Source: Methanosalsum zhilinae DSM 4017
Lineage (GTDB): Archaea; Halobacteriota; Methanosarcinia; Methanosarcinales; Methanosarcinaceae
Reading direction: 5' to 3'
NCBI RefSeq assembly: GCF_000217995.1
Contig: NC_015676.1
Coordinates: forward strand, 1,967,708-2,031,707
DNA length: 64,000 nucleotides
Numbering within the stretch: the first letter of the stretch is position 1; each line of letters opens with the position of its first letter. This document shows positions 17,362 through 26,527 of this stretch, in pieces. Made by a program: the position numbers and the translations under genes. The notes under the pieces are model-generated. The model had not been told where the DNA came from. It saw nothing but the letters and a program-made list of their open reading frames with translations, and did no database searches.

Positions 17362-19284
17362 ATGTCAAGACCTGTATTTCTGGGAAAACTGATGCTCCAC
17401 TGGTGCCACCAGTGCAACGTACCTGTACTGGATGAAAAATGCAGCAGATGCAGCAGTGAAACCACCCAAGTATCTATTACACCACCTGGTGATATACGTC
17501 CTGCTTTTGGATATGATATTTCACTCATAAATGAAATATCAATGGAACAGTTCAATTCACCTCTTATACCTGATGCCCGGCTAGTAGTACTTAACAAAGC
17601 TCCCTATGATGACAGAATGGAAGAAATCGTTATCGATGGAGAAGTTATTGCATCAATACGTTTTGAAATAGAGACCCTCAGATGGACCATTCTTCTCAGA
17701 CAAACGGGAGCAGGAATGATCTTTCAAAACAGGGATGTACATCACCTTAAAAATTGGGTCATGATCGATGATAGTGCAGTCCCGTTCATCTGCAATGGCG
17801 CCAGCGTGCTTGCACCCGGAATCATTGACTGTGACAGGAATATTCAAAAGAATGAGGAAGTGGTTGTGGTCACCCGGGACAAGAGAGTTGTCGCTGCTGG
17901 ACGTACGCGAATGAGTGGAGCTGAAATGATAGAAGCTGATCACGGTGTTGGTGTCAAAACCAGATGGAATGGAGATATCGCCTATCTTCACAAACCAGAA
18001 GGTGGGCAGTCCTGGGATGATGCAATTAAAGCAAACCAGAAGGCTCTTGAAAAAGCAGTCCATGATGCGCACAGGTTCATAAAAAACGTAGCTTCAACAA
18101 CATCCTCAAAACCTGTATGTGTTTCCTATTCAGGAGGTAAGGATAGTCTTGCAGTGATGCAGCTTACAATTGAGTGTATGGATGATTTCAGTATCATCTT
18201 TGCAGATACAGGCCTTGAATTTCCAGAAACCATTGAAAATGTACACCGTGTTGCAGAGCATTATGGTAAAGAGCTTATCATAACAGGTGCAGGAGATGCA
18301 TTCTGGAATGCAATCACTGATTTTGGACCTCCAAGTGTAGAATCCAGATGGTGCTGCAAAGTCTGTAAGCTTGGACCCATCTCCAGGCTGATAGAAGATA
18401 ATTTCACAGACGGATGTCTTACATTTCTCGGGCAGCGAAAATATGAATCAACTTCAAGGGCCAGAAGTGAGAGAGTATGGAAAAACCCGTGGGTTGTAAA
18501 TCAGATTGGAGCTGCTCCTATCCAGAATTGGACGGCCCTACACGTATGGCTATACATATTCAGCACAGGTGCACCCTACAATCCCCTCTATGAAAAAGGA
18601 TACGACAGGATAGGATGCTGGCTGTGCCCCTCATCCTCCTTATCCGAGCTAATAAGGCTAAAAGAGACACACCCTGAGATGGAAAAGAGATTGATGAAAC
18701 ATCTCCATGAATATGCACAGAGCAGAGGATTGTCCCCGGAGTGGGTTGAGCACGGGATGTGGAGATGGCAGCGCCCTCCAAAAAATATTCAAAGGGTTGC
18801 AGAGAAAGCAGGAATTGACCTTGTACAAAAGAGCAGGGACCCTGGAGAACTAAGATTCCATATGACCTCAGGTCATCAACCATGCAGGGCAGGCGGGATT
18901 TCAGCAGAGGGTGCATTTAGAAACGCGGTGGATATCGAACTTCTTGAAAATAAAGGTATGCTTCGAGCATGTGGAAAGGATTCATACATTGAAGGTGCTG
19001 CAATGGTACTTCAAGCTGAGAACAGTGCACAGGTCTTTGCATCCGGGAATATAACGGTCAGAAGCAGCAGTGAAGAAAAGGTTAAAGGGCTTATGCACAG
19101 GGTGAAGTATTCAGTCATCAGAGCACTTAAGTGTCATGGGTGCGGGGTCTGCGTAGGTCACTGCAGTAGCAGGGCTATCAGAATAAAAAAGAATACGGCC
19201 ATAATAACCGGCAACTGCAAACAATGCGGGAAGTGTATAGATGTATGCCCGCTCATTAAGTTCGATCCAGAGAATCACAGTTAA
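17362..19284 (+). CDS. PAPS-reductase-like PP-loop protein with zinc ribbon, PUA-like and ferredoxin domains
   Basis: A 640-residue four-part protein. Residues 10-35 form a zinc ribbon (C15, C18, C27, C30). Residues about 135-200 look like a PUA RNA-binding domain. Residues about 245-430 are an adenylyl-PP-loop ATPase of the PAPS-reductase family (SYSGGKDSLA at 255-264) with C331, C332, C335, C419 and C422. The last 65 residues are a two-cluster ferredoxin (CHGCGVCVGHC, CKQCGKCIDVC). PP-loop enzymes activate substrates with ATP for reduction or sulfur transfer. The PUA-like part hints at an RNA substrate and the ferredoxin at electron delivery. True PAPS reduction is unlikely in a methanogen. 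The substrate is unknown. Confidence 0.85.
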   Translation: MSRPVFLGKLMLHWCHQCNVPVLDEKCSRCSSETTQVSITPPGDIRPAFGYDISLINEISMEQFNSPLIPDARLVVLNKAPYDDRMEEIVIDGEVIASIRFEIETLRWTILLRQTGAGMIFQNRDVHHLKNWVMIDDSAVPFICNGASVLAPGIIDCDRNIQKNEEVVVVTRDKRVVAAGRTRMSGAEMIEADHGVGVKTRWNGDIAYLHKPEGGQSWDDAIKANQKALEKAVHDAHRFIKNVASTTSSKPVCVSYSGGKDSLAVMQLTIECMDDFSIIFADTGLEFPETIENVHRVAEHYGKELIITGAGDAFWNAITDFGPPSVESRWCCKVCKLGPISRLIEDNFTDGCLTFLGQRKYESTSRARSERVWKNPWVVNQIGAAPIQNWTALHVWLYIFSTGAPYNPLYEKGYDRIGCWLCPSSSLSELIRLKETHPEMEKRLMKHLHEYAQSRGLSPEWVEHGMWRWQRPPKNIQRVAEKAGIDLVQKSRDPGELRFHMTSGHQPCRAGGISAEGAFRNAVDIELLENKGMLRACGKDSYIEGAAMVLQAENSAQVFASGNITVRSSSEEKVKGLMHRVKYSVIRALKCHGCGVCVGHCSSRAIRIKKNTAIITGNCKQCGKCIDVCPLIKFDPENHS

Positions 19285-19331
19285 ACCAGAACGTTTATAG
19301 AGGAGATTTTACAATTACATTTGGTGATTTT

Positions 19332-20948
19332 TTGGCAAAAAGGGCATTGCTCAGCGTCTCTGATAAAACAGGAATCATAGAACTTGCAGAGGGACTGGCA
19401 CAGCATGGTATAGAGATTGTTTCAACTGGCGGTACGGCCAATATTCTCAGAAAAGAAGGTATTGAAGTAACCGATGTTTCAGATATTACCGGATTTCCTG
19501 AAATGATGGATGGGCGGGTCAAGACACTGCATCCAAAGATACATGGCGGACTTCTGTGCCTCAGGAATAATGCTGTACACATGGAAGAAGCAGTCCGGGA
19601 AGATATATCTATGATAGATATTGTAACTGTAAATCTATACCCATTTGAAGAGACCATTTCGAAAAAGGATATAAGTATTAATGATGCTATCGAAAATATA
19701 GACATTGGAGGACCCACCCTTATCAGGGCTGCCGCCAAAAATTATCAATCAGTCACGGTCATATGTGATCCTGGTGATTATACAACAGTTCTTGAATCTC
19801 TGGAAAATGATGGTGCTGTGCCTGATGATATCCGCAAGATGCTTGCGGTCAAAGCGTTTAGACATACCGCAGATTACGACAGTGCCATTGATACATACCT
19901 GAGCAAAAAACTTCTGGGGGAGGATATTCTCAGAATGAAGTTTAACAGCGCAACAGAGCTGCGATATGGGGAGAACTGGCATCAGGAAGCAAAAATATAT
20001 ATTGAGCCCCATCTGGAAGGGCCTTCTGTTGCAAAAGCAAGACAGCTTCACGGCAAAAAACTGTCTTATAACAATTATATTGATGCGGATAATGCCCTGC
20101 AGACCGTAAAGGAGATCGAGCCATCAAGACCTGCTGTAGCTATTGTCAAGCATAACAATCCCTGCGGTTTTGCAACCGGAGATTCTCTGGCAGAGGCACT
20201 CCAGGCAGCATGGAACGGGGACCCTGTTTCAGGGTTTGGGAGCATAATATGCACAAATCAAACCTTTGATCTGGAAAGTGCAAAGATACTGAAAGGAAGA
20301 TTTATTGAACTGATACTTGCTCCGGATTTTGAACCTGATGCACTGGAATATCTAAAGGAAAAAAGCGAAAAACTTCGGATACTTGAGCTCCCTGAACTCA
20401 ATGATGAATTCCAGCAAAACCATACATACAGATATATAACAGGCGGGCTTCTGAAACAATCCCGTAACATAGGCATCTATGAAAAATGGGAATGTGTAAC
20501 AGACAAGTCATTTCCAGAAGATAAAAGGGATCTTGCAGAGTTTTCCCTTCATGCCTGCAAGTGTATAAAATCCAATGCTGTCAGTATTGCCTATGAGTAC
20601 AAAAAGGGATGCTTCATGCTTCTGGCAATGGGAGCAGGCCAGCCAAACCGCGTGGATTCCATCAGAAAACTTGCAGCTACCAAGGCAATTGAAAATCTTG
20701 AACTGATTTACCAGCGCTCAAAACCCGATGTTTCCTTTGAAAAATATTGCCAGCAGATATTGTCAAACTGTGTAATGGCATCAGATGCATTTTTCCCGTT
20801 CGATGACAGTATAGTTCAGGCTGCAGAGAACAATATATACTATATTGTATCCCCGGGAGGTTCCATACGGGATGATGAGGTTATTGCCACTGCCAACCGC
20901 CTGGGTGTATCTCTTGTCTTTACCGGCATGAGACACTTCCTTCACTGA
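19332..20948 (+). CDS. purH: Bifunctional AICAR transformylase / IMP cyclohydrolase PurH
   Basis: A 538-residue enzyme for the last two steps of IMP synthesis. The N-terminal MGS-like cyclohydrolase domain (1 to about 195) has STGGTANIL and DGRVKTLHPKIHGG. The C-terminal transformylase domain has the catalytic pair K273-H274 in IVKHNNPCG. It uses a folate-type one-carbon donor, which in methanogens is uncertain. Many archaea use PurP and PurO instead, so the bacterial-type fused enzyme is notable. The start is TTG, with GGTGAT a few bases upstream. It lies 47 bases after the PP-loop gene. Confidence 0.96.
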   Translation: MAKRALLSVSDKTGIIELAEGLAQHGIEIVSTGGTANILRKEGIEVTDVSDITGFPEMMDGRVKTLHPKIHGGLLCLRNNAVHMEEAVREDISMIDIVTVNLYPFEETISKKDISINDAIENIDIGGPTLIRAAAKNYQSVTVICDPGDYTTVLESLENDGAVPDDIRKMLAVKAFRHTADYDSAIDTYLSKKLLGEDILRMKFNSATELRYGENWHQEAKIYIEPHLEGPSVAKARQLHGKKLSYNNYIDADNALQTVKEIEPSRPAVAIVKHNNPCGFATGDSLAEALQAAWNGDPVSGFGSIICTNQTFDLESAKILKGRFIELILAPDFEPDALEYLKEKSEKLRILELPELNDEFQQNHTYRYITGGLLKQSRNIGIYEKWECVTDKSFPEDKRDLAEFSLHACKCIKSNAVSIAYEYKKGCFMLLAMGAGQPNRVDSIRKLAATKAIENLELIYQRSKPDVSFEKYCQQILSNCVMASDAFFPFDDSIVQAAENNIYYIVSPGGSIRDDEVIATANRLGVSLVFTGMRHFLH

Positions 20949-21056
20949 GCAATGAACAAAACTGAAGGAACATTTTAATTATACTTTTTCAAATAAATAA
21001 CAGGATTTCTGTAAAGGCAATCTACAAAAGCAATGAACGATAAATAGCAAATACGT

Positions 21057-22625
21057 ATGACCAGCTCAGAAACCATTACAGAAAACATAAAGCCTCTCTT
21101 ACTGATGATACTTGATGGATGGGGATATTCAGAAAGACTTCAGGGAAATGCCCTGAAAGCTGCCCATACTCCGAATCTTGACAGATTGATGAAACAGTAT
21201 CCCCACACCCTGCTGCAGGCATCAGGAGAGGGGGTTGGACTTCCACCCGGGCAGATGGGGAATTCAGAGGTCGGACATCTCAATATTGGTGCAGGGAGGA
21301 TCGTATACCAGGATCTTACATTGATCAACAAATCCATAGAAAGTGGAGATTTCTATTCAAATCAGACATTCCTTGGTGCAATAGAAAATGTAAAGGAACA
21401 TGATTCTGCACTTCATCTTATGGGGCTGGTCTCTGATGGAGGAGTACACAGCCATATTAAGCATCTTGAAGCATTGATAGAACTGGCAGACCAGCACAAT
21501 ATTAAAAAATTGTATATCCACCCATTCCTGGATGGGCGTGATGTATCACCAAATGCAGGTATTGACGATATCCAGGCACTGGAAGATTTCTGTGCCAGAA
21601 AAGGTACCGGAAAAATTGCAACTGTTATTGGACGCTATTATGCAATGGACCGGGACAGGCGATGGGAGCGTACCGCTCAGGCGTATGATGCACTGACAAT
21701 TGGGAAGGGGCAGTATTATTCACGAAACGCCACAAAGGCCGTTGAGGAGAGTTATGTTCGCGGGGATACCGATGAATTTGTCAAACCTACCATAATAACT
21801 GACAAAAACGACGATCCTGTAGCTACCATCAAAGATAATGATTCTGTGATATTCTTCAATTTCAGACCGGATAGGGCCAGACAGCTTACATATGCATTCC
21901 TGAATAAAGATTTTGATGAATTTCGCCGCAAGGTTCATCCACATACATATTTTGTCTGCATGACAGAATACGATAAAAACCTGGAATCCCATGTTGCATT
22001 CTCTGTTGAAGATATTCAGGAAGGTCTTGGAGAGACCATAAGCAAACACAATCTCAGACAGCTACGAATCTCTGAAACAGAAAAGTATGCACATGTCACA
22101 TTTTTCTTCAATGGAGGTGTTGAAAAAAAATACGAAGGAGAAGAAAGGTGTCTGATACCCTCCCCAAAGGTAAGCACATATGATCTAAAACCCGAGATGA
22201 GTGCCTATCTGGTTAAAGAGGAAGTTATCAGGAGAATAGAATCCGGTAAATACGACGTTATAATACTCAATTATGCAAATATGGATATGGTTGGCCATAC
22301 TGGCATATTTGAAGCTGCAGTCTCTGCAGTTGAGGTGGTGGATGAATGTGTGGAAGATACTATTGATGCACTTCTTAATTCAGGTGGATGTGCCATCATT
22401 ACATCTGATCATGGAAATGTGGAACAGATGCTGGACCCGTCAGGTAACAGAATACACACTGCACATACTGCCAATCCGGTCCCCTTCATTTTCGTGCACA
22501 AAGAAAATAAAAACGTGAACCTAACCAAAGGAAAACTTGCAGATATAGCTCCCACAATGCTGGAGATACTTGGAATCAGTAAGCCATCCAGAATGACAGG
22601 TATTTCTCTTCTGAAGAAAAAATGA
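21057..22625 (+). CDS. gpmI: 2,3-bisphosphoglycerate-independent phosphoglycerate mutase
   Basis: A 522-residue cofactor-independent mutase that interconverts 3- and 2-phosphoglycerate in glycolysis and gluconeogenesis. It is an alkaline-phosphatase-superfamily enzyme. D20 (ILDGWG) and the phospho-acceptor S70 ([10 protein letters not shown]) mark the first metal site. [14 protein letters not shown] and FHPDRARQ-like NFRPDRARQ mark the substrate lid. ITSDHGNVE near the end completes the metal site. It is the full-length bacterial-type GpmI, not the shorter archaeal ApgM. No clear Shine-Dalgarno sequence is seen. It converges with fen1. Confidence 0.96.
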   Translation: MTSSETITENIKPLLLMILDGWGYSERLQGNALKAAHTPNLDRLMKQYPHTLLQASGEGVGLPPGQMGNSEVGHLNIGAGRIVYQDLTLINKSIESGDFYSNQTFLGAIENVKEHDSALHLMGLVSDGGVHSHIKHLEALIELADQHNIKKLYIHPFLDGRDVSPNAGIDDIQALEDFCARKGTGKIATVIGRYYAMDRDRRWERTAQAYDALTIGKGQYYSRNATKAVEESYVRGDTDEFVKPTIITDKNDDPVATIKDNDSVIFFNFRPDRARQLTYAFLNKDFDEFRRKVHPHTYFVCMTEYDKNLESHVAFSVEDIQEGLGETISKHNLRQLRISETEKYAHVTFFFNGGVEKKYEGEERCLIPSPKVSTYDLKPEMSAYLVKEEVIRRIESGKYDVIILNYANMDMVGHTGIFEAAVSAVEVVDECVEDTIDALLNSGGCAIITSDHGNVEQMLDPSGNRIHTAHTANPVPFIFVHKENKNVNLTKGKLADIAPTMLEILGISKPSRMTGISLLKKK

Positions 22626-22642
22626 CGCTATATTTCCCTGAT

Positions 22643-23656
22643 CTAGAACTGATCAAGGGTTTTCTGCTGAGACCCAGATACTGCAATTATACGCTCCCAT
22701 GCTTTGGCCACCCTCTCCCTGGAAAAATCATGCTCATTGCATAAAAAATCAATGAGACGGTCATGATCAGGTTTTTGCCAGATAATGTCATAATCATCTG
22801 TAACCGGAGGATTCAGGAAAAAATCCCGGATACTTTCAAGGTCATCAATTTCCTTCCCAAGTTTTCTGAGAACAGATTCAATATCTCCATGCTTTTTGAC
22901 CAGTTCAAGTGCCCTTTTCTGACCAATGTTCTCCAGACCATTGTTATAATCAGTGCCAACACACAGCGCAATATCCACAAGCTGTGGATGGGTTATCCCC
23001 ATCTGGCCAAGTGAGTGTTCAAGATCAATAACCTCAGGCTTTACATCAACATAAGCATCCTTACCAGGCAGTTTCCTTTTTCCTGTTATTGCAATATTGC
23101 GTATAACAAAAGGTGCACCAAACAGAAGGGAGTCATAATCCTGGGAAGCAACATAGTTCGCATCGCCTGATTTAACCATGTGTGCTGCCTGAGCTTCCCC
23201 CTCACAGGGCGCCTGTACTACAGGTATGCCCATAATGCTGAGAAGTGTCTTGGAGCTTTCAATCACATACGAATCAAGTTTTACAGACGCCTGTGCATAT
23301 TTATAGGCTTCTTTTTCAAGGCCTTTTTCCCGTGCTTCATCCCATCGGGAATGCGCGGTTTCCCGGACCTTTCTTCTTTTATCCAGGGTTTTTGATTTAA
23401 AATCAGGAGGGGTCCCATCAAATACAAATACAGGACGTATCCCCTCTTCTATGAGGTTTGTGAAACGATACAGTATCCCTGATAGATGAGATGTTACCAT
23501 TCCACCGGAATCCATCAGTGGCGTCCCATCACGCTGCCTTATGATGCTTAAGAACTGATACAGCGTGTTATGTGCATCAACTGCTACCACCCTGCTGGAT
23601 AAACTGGATAATTCAATCTCTCTTCTGCTTAGAAGAAGTCCAATGTCAGTGCCCAT
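22643..23656 (-). CDS. fen: Flap endonuclease 1 (FEN-1)
   Basis: A 337-residue structure-specific nuclease that removes 5' flaps in lagging-strand maturation and repair. XPG N and I regions are both visible: FDGTPPDFK and the acid-rich [12 protein letters not shown] and [12 protein letters not shown]. An HhH segment follows ([17 protein letters not shown]). The C-terminus ends in a PCNA-interacting motif (QKTLDQF). It is the downstream gene of a pair with the small TrmO-like gene, 59 bases apart. Confidence 0.97.
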   Translation of the reverse strand: MGTDIGLLLSRREIELSSLSSRVVAVDAHNTLYQFLSIIRQRDGTPLMDSGGMVTSHLSGILYRFTNLIEEGIRPVFVFDGTPPDFKSKTLDKRRKVRETAHSRWDEAREKGLEKEAYKYAQASVKLDSYVIESSKTLLSIMGIPVVQAPCEGEAQAAHMVKSGDANYVASQDYDSLLFGAPFVIRNIAITGKRKLPGKDAYVDVKPEVIDLEHSLGQMGITHPQLVDIALCVGTDYNNGLENIGQKRALELVKKHGDIESVLRKLGKEIDDLESIRDFFLNPPVTDDYDIIWQKPDHDRLIDFLCNEHDFSRERVAKAWERIIAVSGSQQKTLDQF

Positions 23657-23715
23657 AATATCTGAAATGACAGCAATTTATATAACAGTTTTTTCCCGGA
23701 TCTTAGAGGCAAAAA

Positions 23716-24003
23716 TTAAACATCAAGCCTGACGTCAATTACAGAATCTTCGCTTGCATCGATCTTATTGACCTTTAATATGTTCCCCATACAGTTGATA
23801 AACTTTGTTTTCGTAATCTGAACCTGGTGACCGTCATCCCTGTTTTTGTTTGTGTGAACTACAAGCAGGTTCTTTCTAGCAGATGTCTTACCACTTTGTG
23901 AGAGCAGATTTTTTATTATTTGTTCAAATTCGGAATAAATCAGTATCTCTGAATATTTACCGGCTTTTTTGATAATACCGATTGGTTCTAAATTAATGCG
24001 CAT
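23716..24003 (-). CDS. Small protein resembling a stripped-down TrmO (UPF0066) methyltransferase
   Basis: A 95-residue protein. The start (LEPIGIIKKAGKYSEILIYSEFEQIIKN) and the end (GNILKVNKIDASEDSVIDVRLDV) look like the opening PIGxI and EIEI strands and the closing GNVLxVxGLD-LDGTPVLDIK region of TrmO/UPF0066 proteins, which methylate tRNA. The region between, where SAM is bound (normally RSPxRPNPIG), is replaced by NRDDGHQVQITK. If the resemblance is real, it is a compact relative that has probably lost methyltransferase activity. A clear ribosome site (GGGGGAG) supports expression. It lies upstream of fen1. The alignment is by eye and needs a profile search. Confidence 0.65.
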   Translation of the reverse strand: MRINLEPIGIIKKAGKYSEILIYSEFEQIIKNLLSQSGKTSARKNLLVVHTNKNRDDGHQVQITKTKFINCMGNILKVNKIDASEDSVIDVRLDV

Positions 24004-24153
24004 GTACGCTCCCCCTCTAGAGTAAAAAATGTTCCATAATTCAATCTCTACAACAAGCTATACATATATGTGTTTCGCTGAATCAGCAGTTCTTAAATAG
24101 AATACAGAAGTTGAATAGAATAACCATTTGAAATTAACACACTCTGGATTATT

Positions 24154-24480
24154 ATGAAAAATAGTTCCATAAGTCATGAAGAGATCAAACTTGCAAGACC
24201 ATGCATCGATGAACCTGACAGGTATATTGCAGAGTCCAGGTTCAGCCATTCATTCATGATGGATACCCTATGCAGCATCCTGAATAAATTGAGTGAAAGC
24301 GGGGAAATATCAGGTATTAGATGTTCTGCAAAGCTTGGTGTTGCAAGGTTTGAGTGGCAAGAGAAGACGATACTGCTCTACAGAAACGGCAGAATAGATA
24401 TCAGAAGAGCTGTCAGTGTAGAAGATGCAGATCATATAATAACAGGTCTTCAGAAGATGATCATACAGGCATTTTCCTGA
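24154..24480 (+). CDS. Conserved-looking small protein of unknown function
   Basis: A 108-residue protein I do not recognise. The N-terminal half is hydrophilic and probably helical (SHSFMMDTLCSILNKLSESGE). The second half has a strand pattern (IRCSAKLGVARFEWQEKTILLYRNGRIDIRRAVS) and a final helix (ADHIITGLQKMIIQAF), giving an alternation reminiscent of half a TBP-like fold. That comparison is only structural intuition. It is divergent from the TrmO-like gene, and its end faces the terminator of the next minus-strand gene. Confidence 0.6.
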   Translation: MKNSSISHEEIKLARPCIDEPDRYIAESRFSHSFMMDTLCSILNKLSESGEISGIRCSAKLGVARFEWQEKTILLYRNGRIDIRRAVSVEDADHIITGLQKMIIQAFS

Positions 24481-24576
24481 CCAGAACTGAATATTTTTAC
24501 AAAAAATCCAAATTTTCTGATAAAGTGCATTCAGATAAGCACGTCTTAAAAGATACCTGTATCATTGATGAATATT

Positions 24577-24629
24577 AAAAAAAATACCTCCTGCTGTTCA
24601 TAATCTATCTTATGGTTCGAGACAGCAGG
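24577..24629 (-). terminator. Terminator of the small membrane protein gene
   Basis: On the minus strand, just after the stop at 24639, an 8-bp perfect stem (complements at 24622-24629 and 24590-24597: CCTGCTGT/ACAGCAGG) with a 24-base loop is followed by eight T (24584-24577). This is a strong intrinsic-terminator-like element. Confidence 0.65.
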
Positions 24630-24638
24630 CAGATCATC

Positions 24639-24962
24639 TTAGCGGTATGTTCTCCTGTTGAACGTTTCAGCTGCTTCATCCATTCTGTTCATCACGTCAT
24701 CCATGCGTTTTTCCATATTATCCTCAACACTTTGAATACTGATTCTGGTCGAGCGTTCTTTGTCTTCCAGCTTCTGGTCGATTTTACGAAGTCTCATATC
24801 CACTGACAGTATCATTGCAGCAAGTGAGCCTACAAGCACTACTGCGGAGAGGATAATCAGTGCATTTGAATAGTTTGCATGGAACCGACTCAGCCATTCG
24901 TAAGTGAGTACAAAAGTAGATACAACCATTACAATTGAAAAAATTATATCACGTGCTTCCAT
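24639..24962 (-). CDS. Small two-helix membrane protein with C-terminal coiled coil
   Basis: A 107-residue protein of unknown function. Two transmembrane helices are predicted (about 5-24 and 33-54), followed by a charged helical segment (MRLRKIDQKLEDKERSTRI) suited to a coiled coil and ending in the cytoplasm. The ribosome site GAGGAGAT is excellent, so expression is likely. It is bounded downstream by a clear terminator and upstream by the divergent presenilin-like gene. Confidence 0.7.
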   Translation of the reverse strand: MEARDIIFSIVMVVSTFVLTYEWLSRFHANYSNALIILSAVVLVGSLAAMILSVDMRLRKIDQKLEDKERSTRISIQSVEDNMEKRMDDVMNRMDEAAETFNRRTYR

Positions 24963-25128
24963 TATATCTCCTCTCTGGTATCTAATTTACATGCATAAAT
25001 AAATATTGCGATAACTGAATACCATACTGTTAAATAATGTGCAGATATATACCATGTTTTTCTAATAGTCTCTAAACCTGAATATGTTTTATAAGATAAT
25101 AATGATATGTACCACCGGAGAAAAATAA

Positions 25129-26022
25129 TTGACTTCCAGAAAAAAATTATTTAGCGAGTATATACCAATCATAGCAATGGCATGCATTCTGCTCCTTGTA
25201 CAGGTTCTTGCCATAACACTGGCAATACCTATGGAAATTGGAGAGATGCAGGCGTTTGAAGATCCAGAATCTGCAGCAAACCCTCTGTACTATATTGTCC
25301 TGATACTGGTATTTACAGGAATCATCCTCCTGGCAATCAGAAAGAACATGCAGTGGATAATTCAGGCTATTATTCTCCTGGCTGTAATGTCAACACTGTA
25401 CTTTGTAACCTATGTAATCCTTTCCATGACAGCTATTGCTCCGACAACAGGCCTGATAATATCAGCAGCTGTAGCATTATCATTGACAGGTTTGCTCTAT
25501 GCATTCCCTGAATGGTATGTGATCGATATTGTAGGACTTGTGATTGGAGCAGGTGCAAGTGCAATATTTGGGATCTCACTTGCAATAATACCAGTTATGA
25601 TCCTTCTTGTGATACTGGCAGTATATGATGCGATCTCAGTATACAGGACAAAACATATGCTCAATCTAGCTGACGGGGCAATAGATATGAAATTGCCCAT
25701 AATGTTTGTAATACCAAAGCGATTAAACTATTCTTTCAGAAATGAAACAGCAGAAACCAGAAAATCAGATGAGGTATTCTTTATGGGACTTGGGGATGCT
25801 GTAATCCCTACAATACTGGTAGTTTCAGCGTACATATTTGTGGACCATCCAGGAATCCCATATCCTGTGATCGGAGCAATGATTGGAACAGTAGTGGGTT
25901 ATCTGGTACTCACAGTTCTTGTCATGAAAGGAAAACCCCAGGCAGGTCTTCCCTTCTTAAACACCGGAGTAATTGCAGGCTATATTTTAGGATCACTTAT
26001 TGCAGGAACACCAATTCTGTAA
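25129..26022 (+). CDS. Presenilin / signal-peptide-peptidase-type intramembrane aspartyl protease (A22)
   Basis: A 297-residue polytopic membrane protein, about nine hydrophobic segments, of the archaeal presenilin homologue group. The two catalytic aspartates are D167 in AVYDAIS and D223 in MGLGDAVIP. The PAL-equivalent motif near the C-terminus is QAGLPFLN at 271-278. Such enzymes cut transmembrane helices inside the bilayer. The natural substrates in archaea are unknown. Translation starts at TTG 25129, with CCGGAG eight bases before it; no ATG precedes the first helix. The gene stands alone. Confidence 0.92.
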   Translation: MTSRKKLFSEYIPIIAMACILLLVQVLAITLAIPMEIGEMQAFEDPESAANPLYYIVLILVFTGIILLAIRKNMQWIIQAIILLAVMSTLYFVTYVILSMTAIAPTTGLIISAAVALSLTGLLYAFPEWYVIDIVGLVIGAGASAIFGISLAIIPVMILLVILAVYDAISVYRTKHMLNLADGAIDMKLPIMFVIPKRLNYSFRNETAETRKSDEVFFMGLGDAVIPTILVVSAYIFVDHPGIPYPVIGAMIGTVVGYLVLTVLVMKGKPQAGLPFLNTGVIAGYILGSLIAGTPIL

Positions 26023-26028
26023 AAGCAC

Positions 26029-26487
26029 TTACTCTTTTTTTTCCGGATCTGAAATATTACAGACCTCACATGTTTCATCACAGGTATTTTCACCGTTATC
26101 AAAAATGTGATCAATCGCCCTTGTACCTTCTGCAAGAACAGCTGCGTTGGAAAGGGTACCTCCAATAAGGACAGCATCAAATATTTCTTCCTTTTTAATT
26201 CCAAGTCTTCTGGCAACCTTTATGTGCATTTTAAGGCAGTGCTCACACCGGAGTGCAGAAGATACGCCAATACAGATCATTTCAATCGTTTTTGGATCTA
26301 AGCGCTTAAATTCACGCATTATAGAATTATCATACATAACCTTGGGTATAAAGAGTTCAGGTTTATCCTTCATAAAATTCAGGATATATGGAACCTCACC
26401 ATACCAGTCCTCAATATCTTCAAGCAGTTGAGATACAGCTTCTTCAGGTTCTTCTTCCAGAACCTCTTTTATTTTTTCAGTATCCAT
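26029..26487 (-). CDS. AhpD/carboxymuconolactone decarboxylase-like protein with Cys-rich tail
   Basis: A 152-residue alpha-helical protein of the CMD/AhpD superfamily. The redox motif is C81-E-H-C84-x3-H88, which in AhpD works as a thiol peroxidase or disulfide reductase centre. The preceding segment (DWYGEVPYILNFM) is also family-like. The last 20 residues add three more cysteines (C136, C140, C143), a pattern that could bind metal or pass electrons and is not part of the basic fold. It lies 40 bases downstream of the mmp7 stop on the same strand. It may therefore be the last gene of the MCR-activation transcript. Confidence 0.85.
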   Translation of the reverse strand: MDTEKIKEVLEEEPEEAVSQLLEDIEDWYGEVPYILNFMKDKPELFIPKVMYDNSIMREFKRLDPKTIEMICIGVSSALRCEHCLKMHIKVARRLGIKKEEIFDAVLIGGTLSNAAVLAEGTRAIDHIFDNGENTCDETCEVCNISDPEKKE

Positions 26488-26527
26488 GGATTATAGCCCC
26501 TATTAAAAGTATCGTCTGATCACTTGA

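Noticed and set aside
22643-22675. Hairpin-like CCCTGATC...GATCAAGGG between gpmI and fen
   Set aside because: The arms pair only with a bulge and overlap the fen coding end; too weak to call a terminator.
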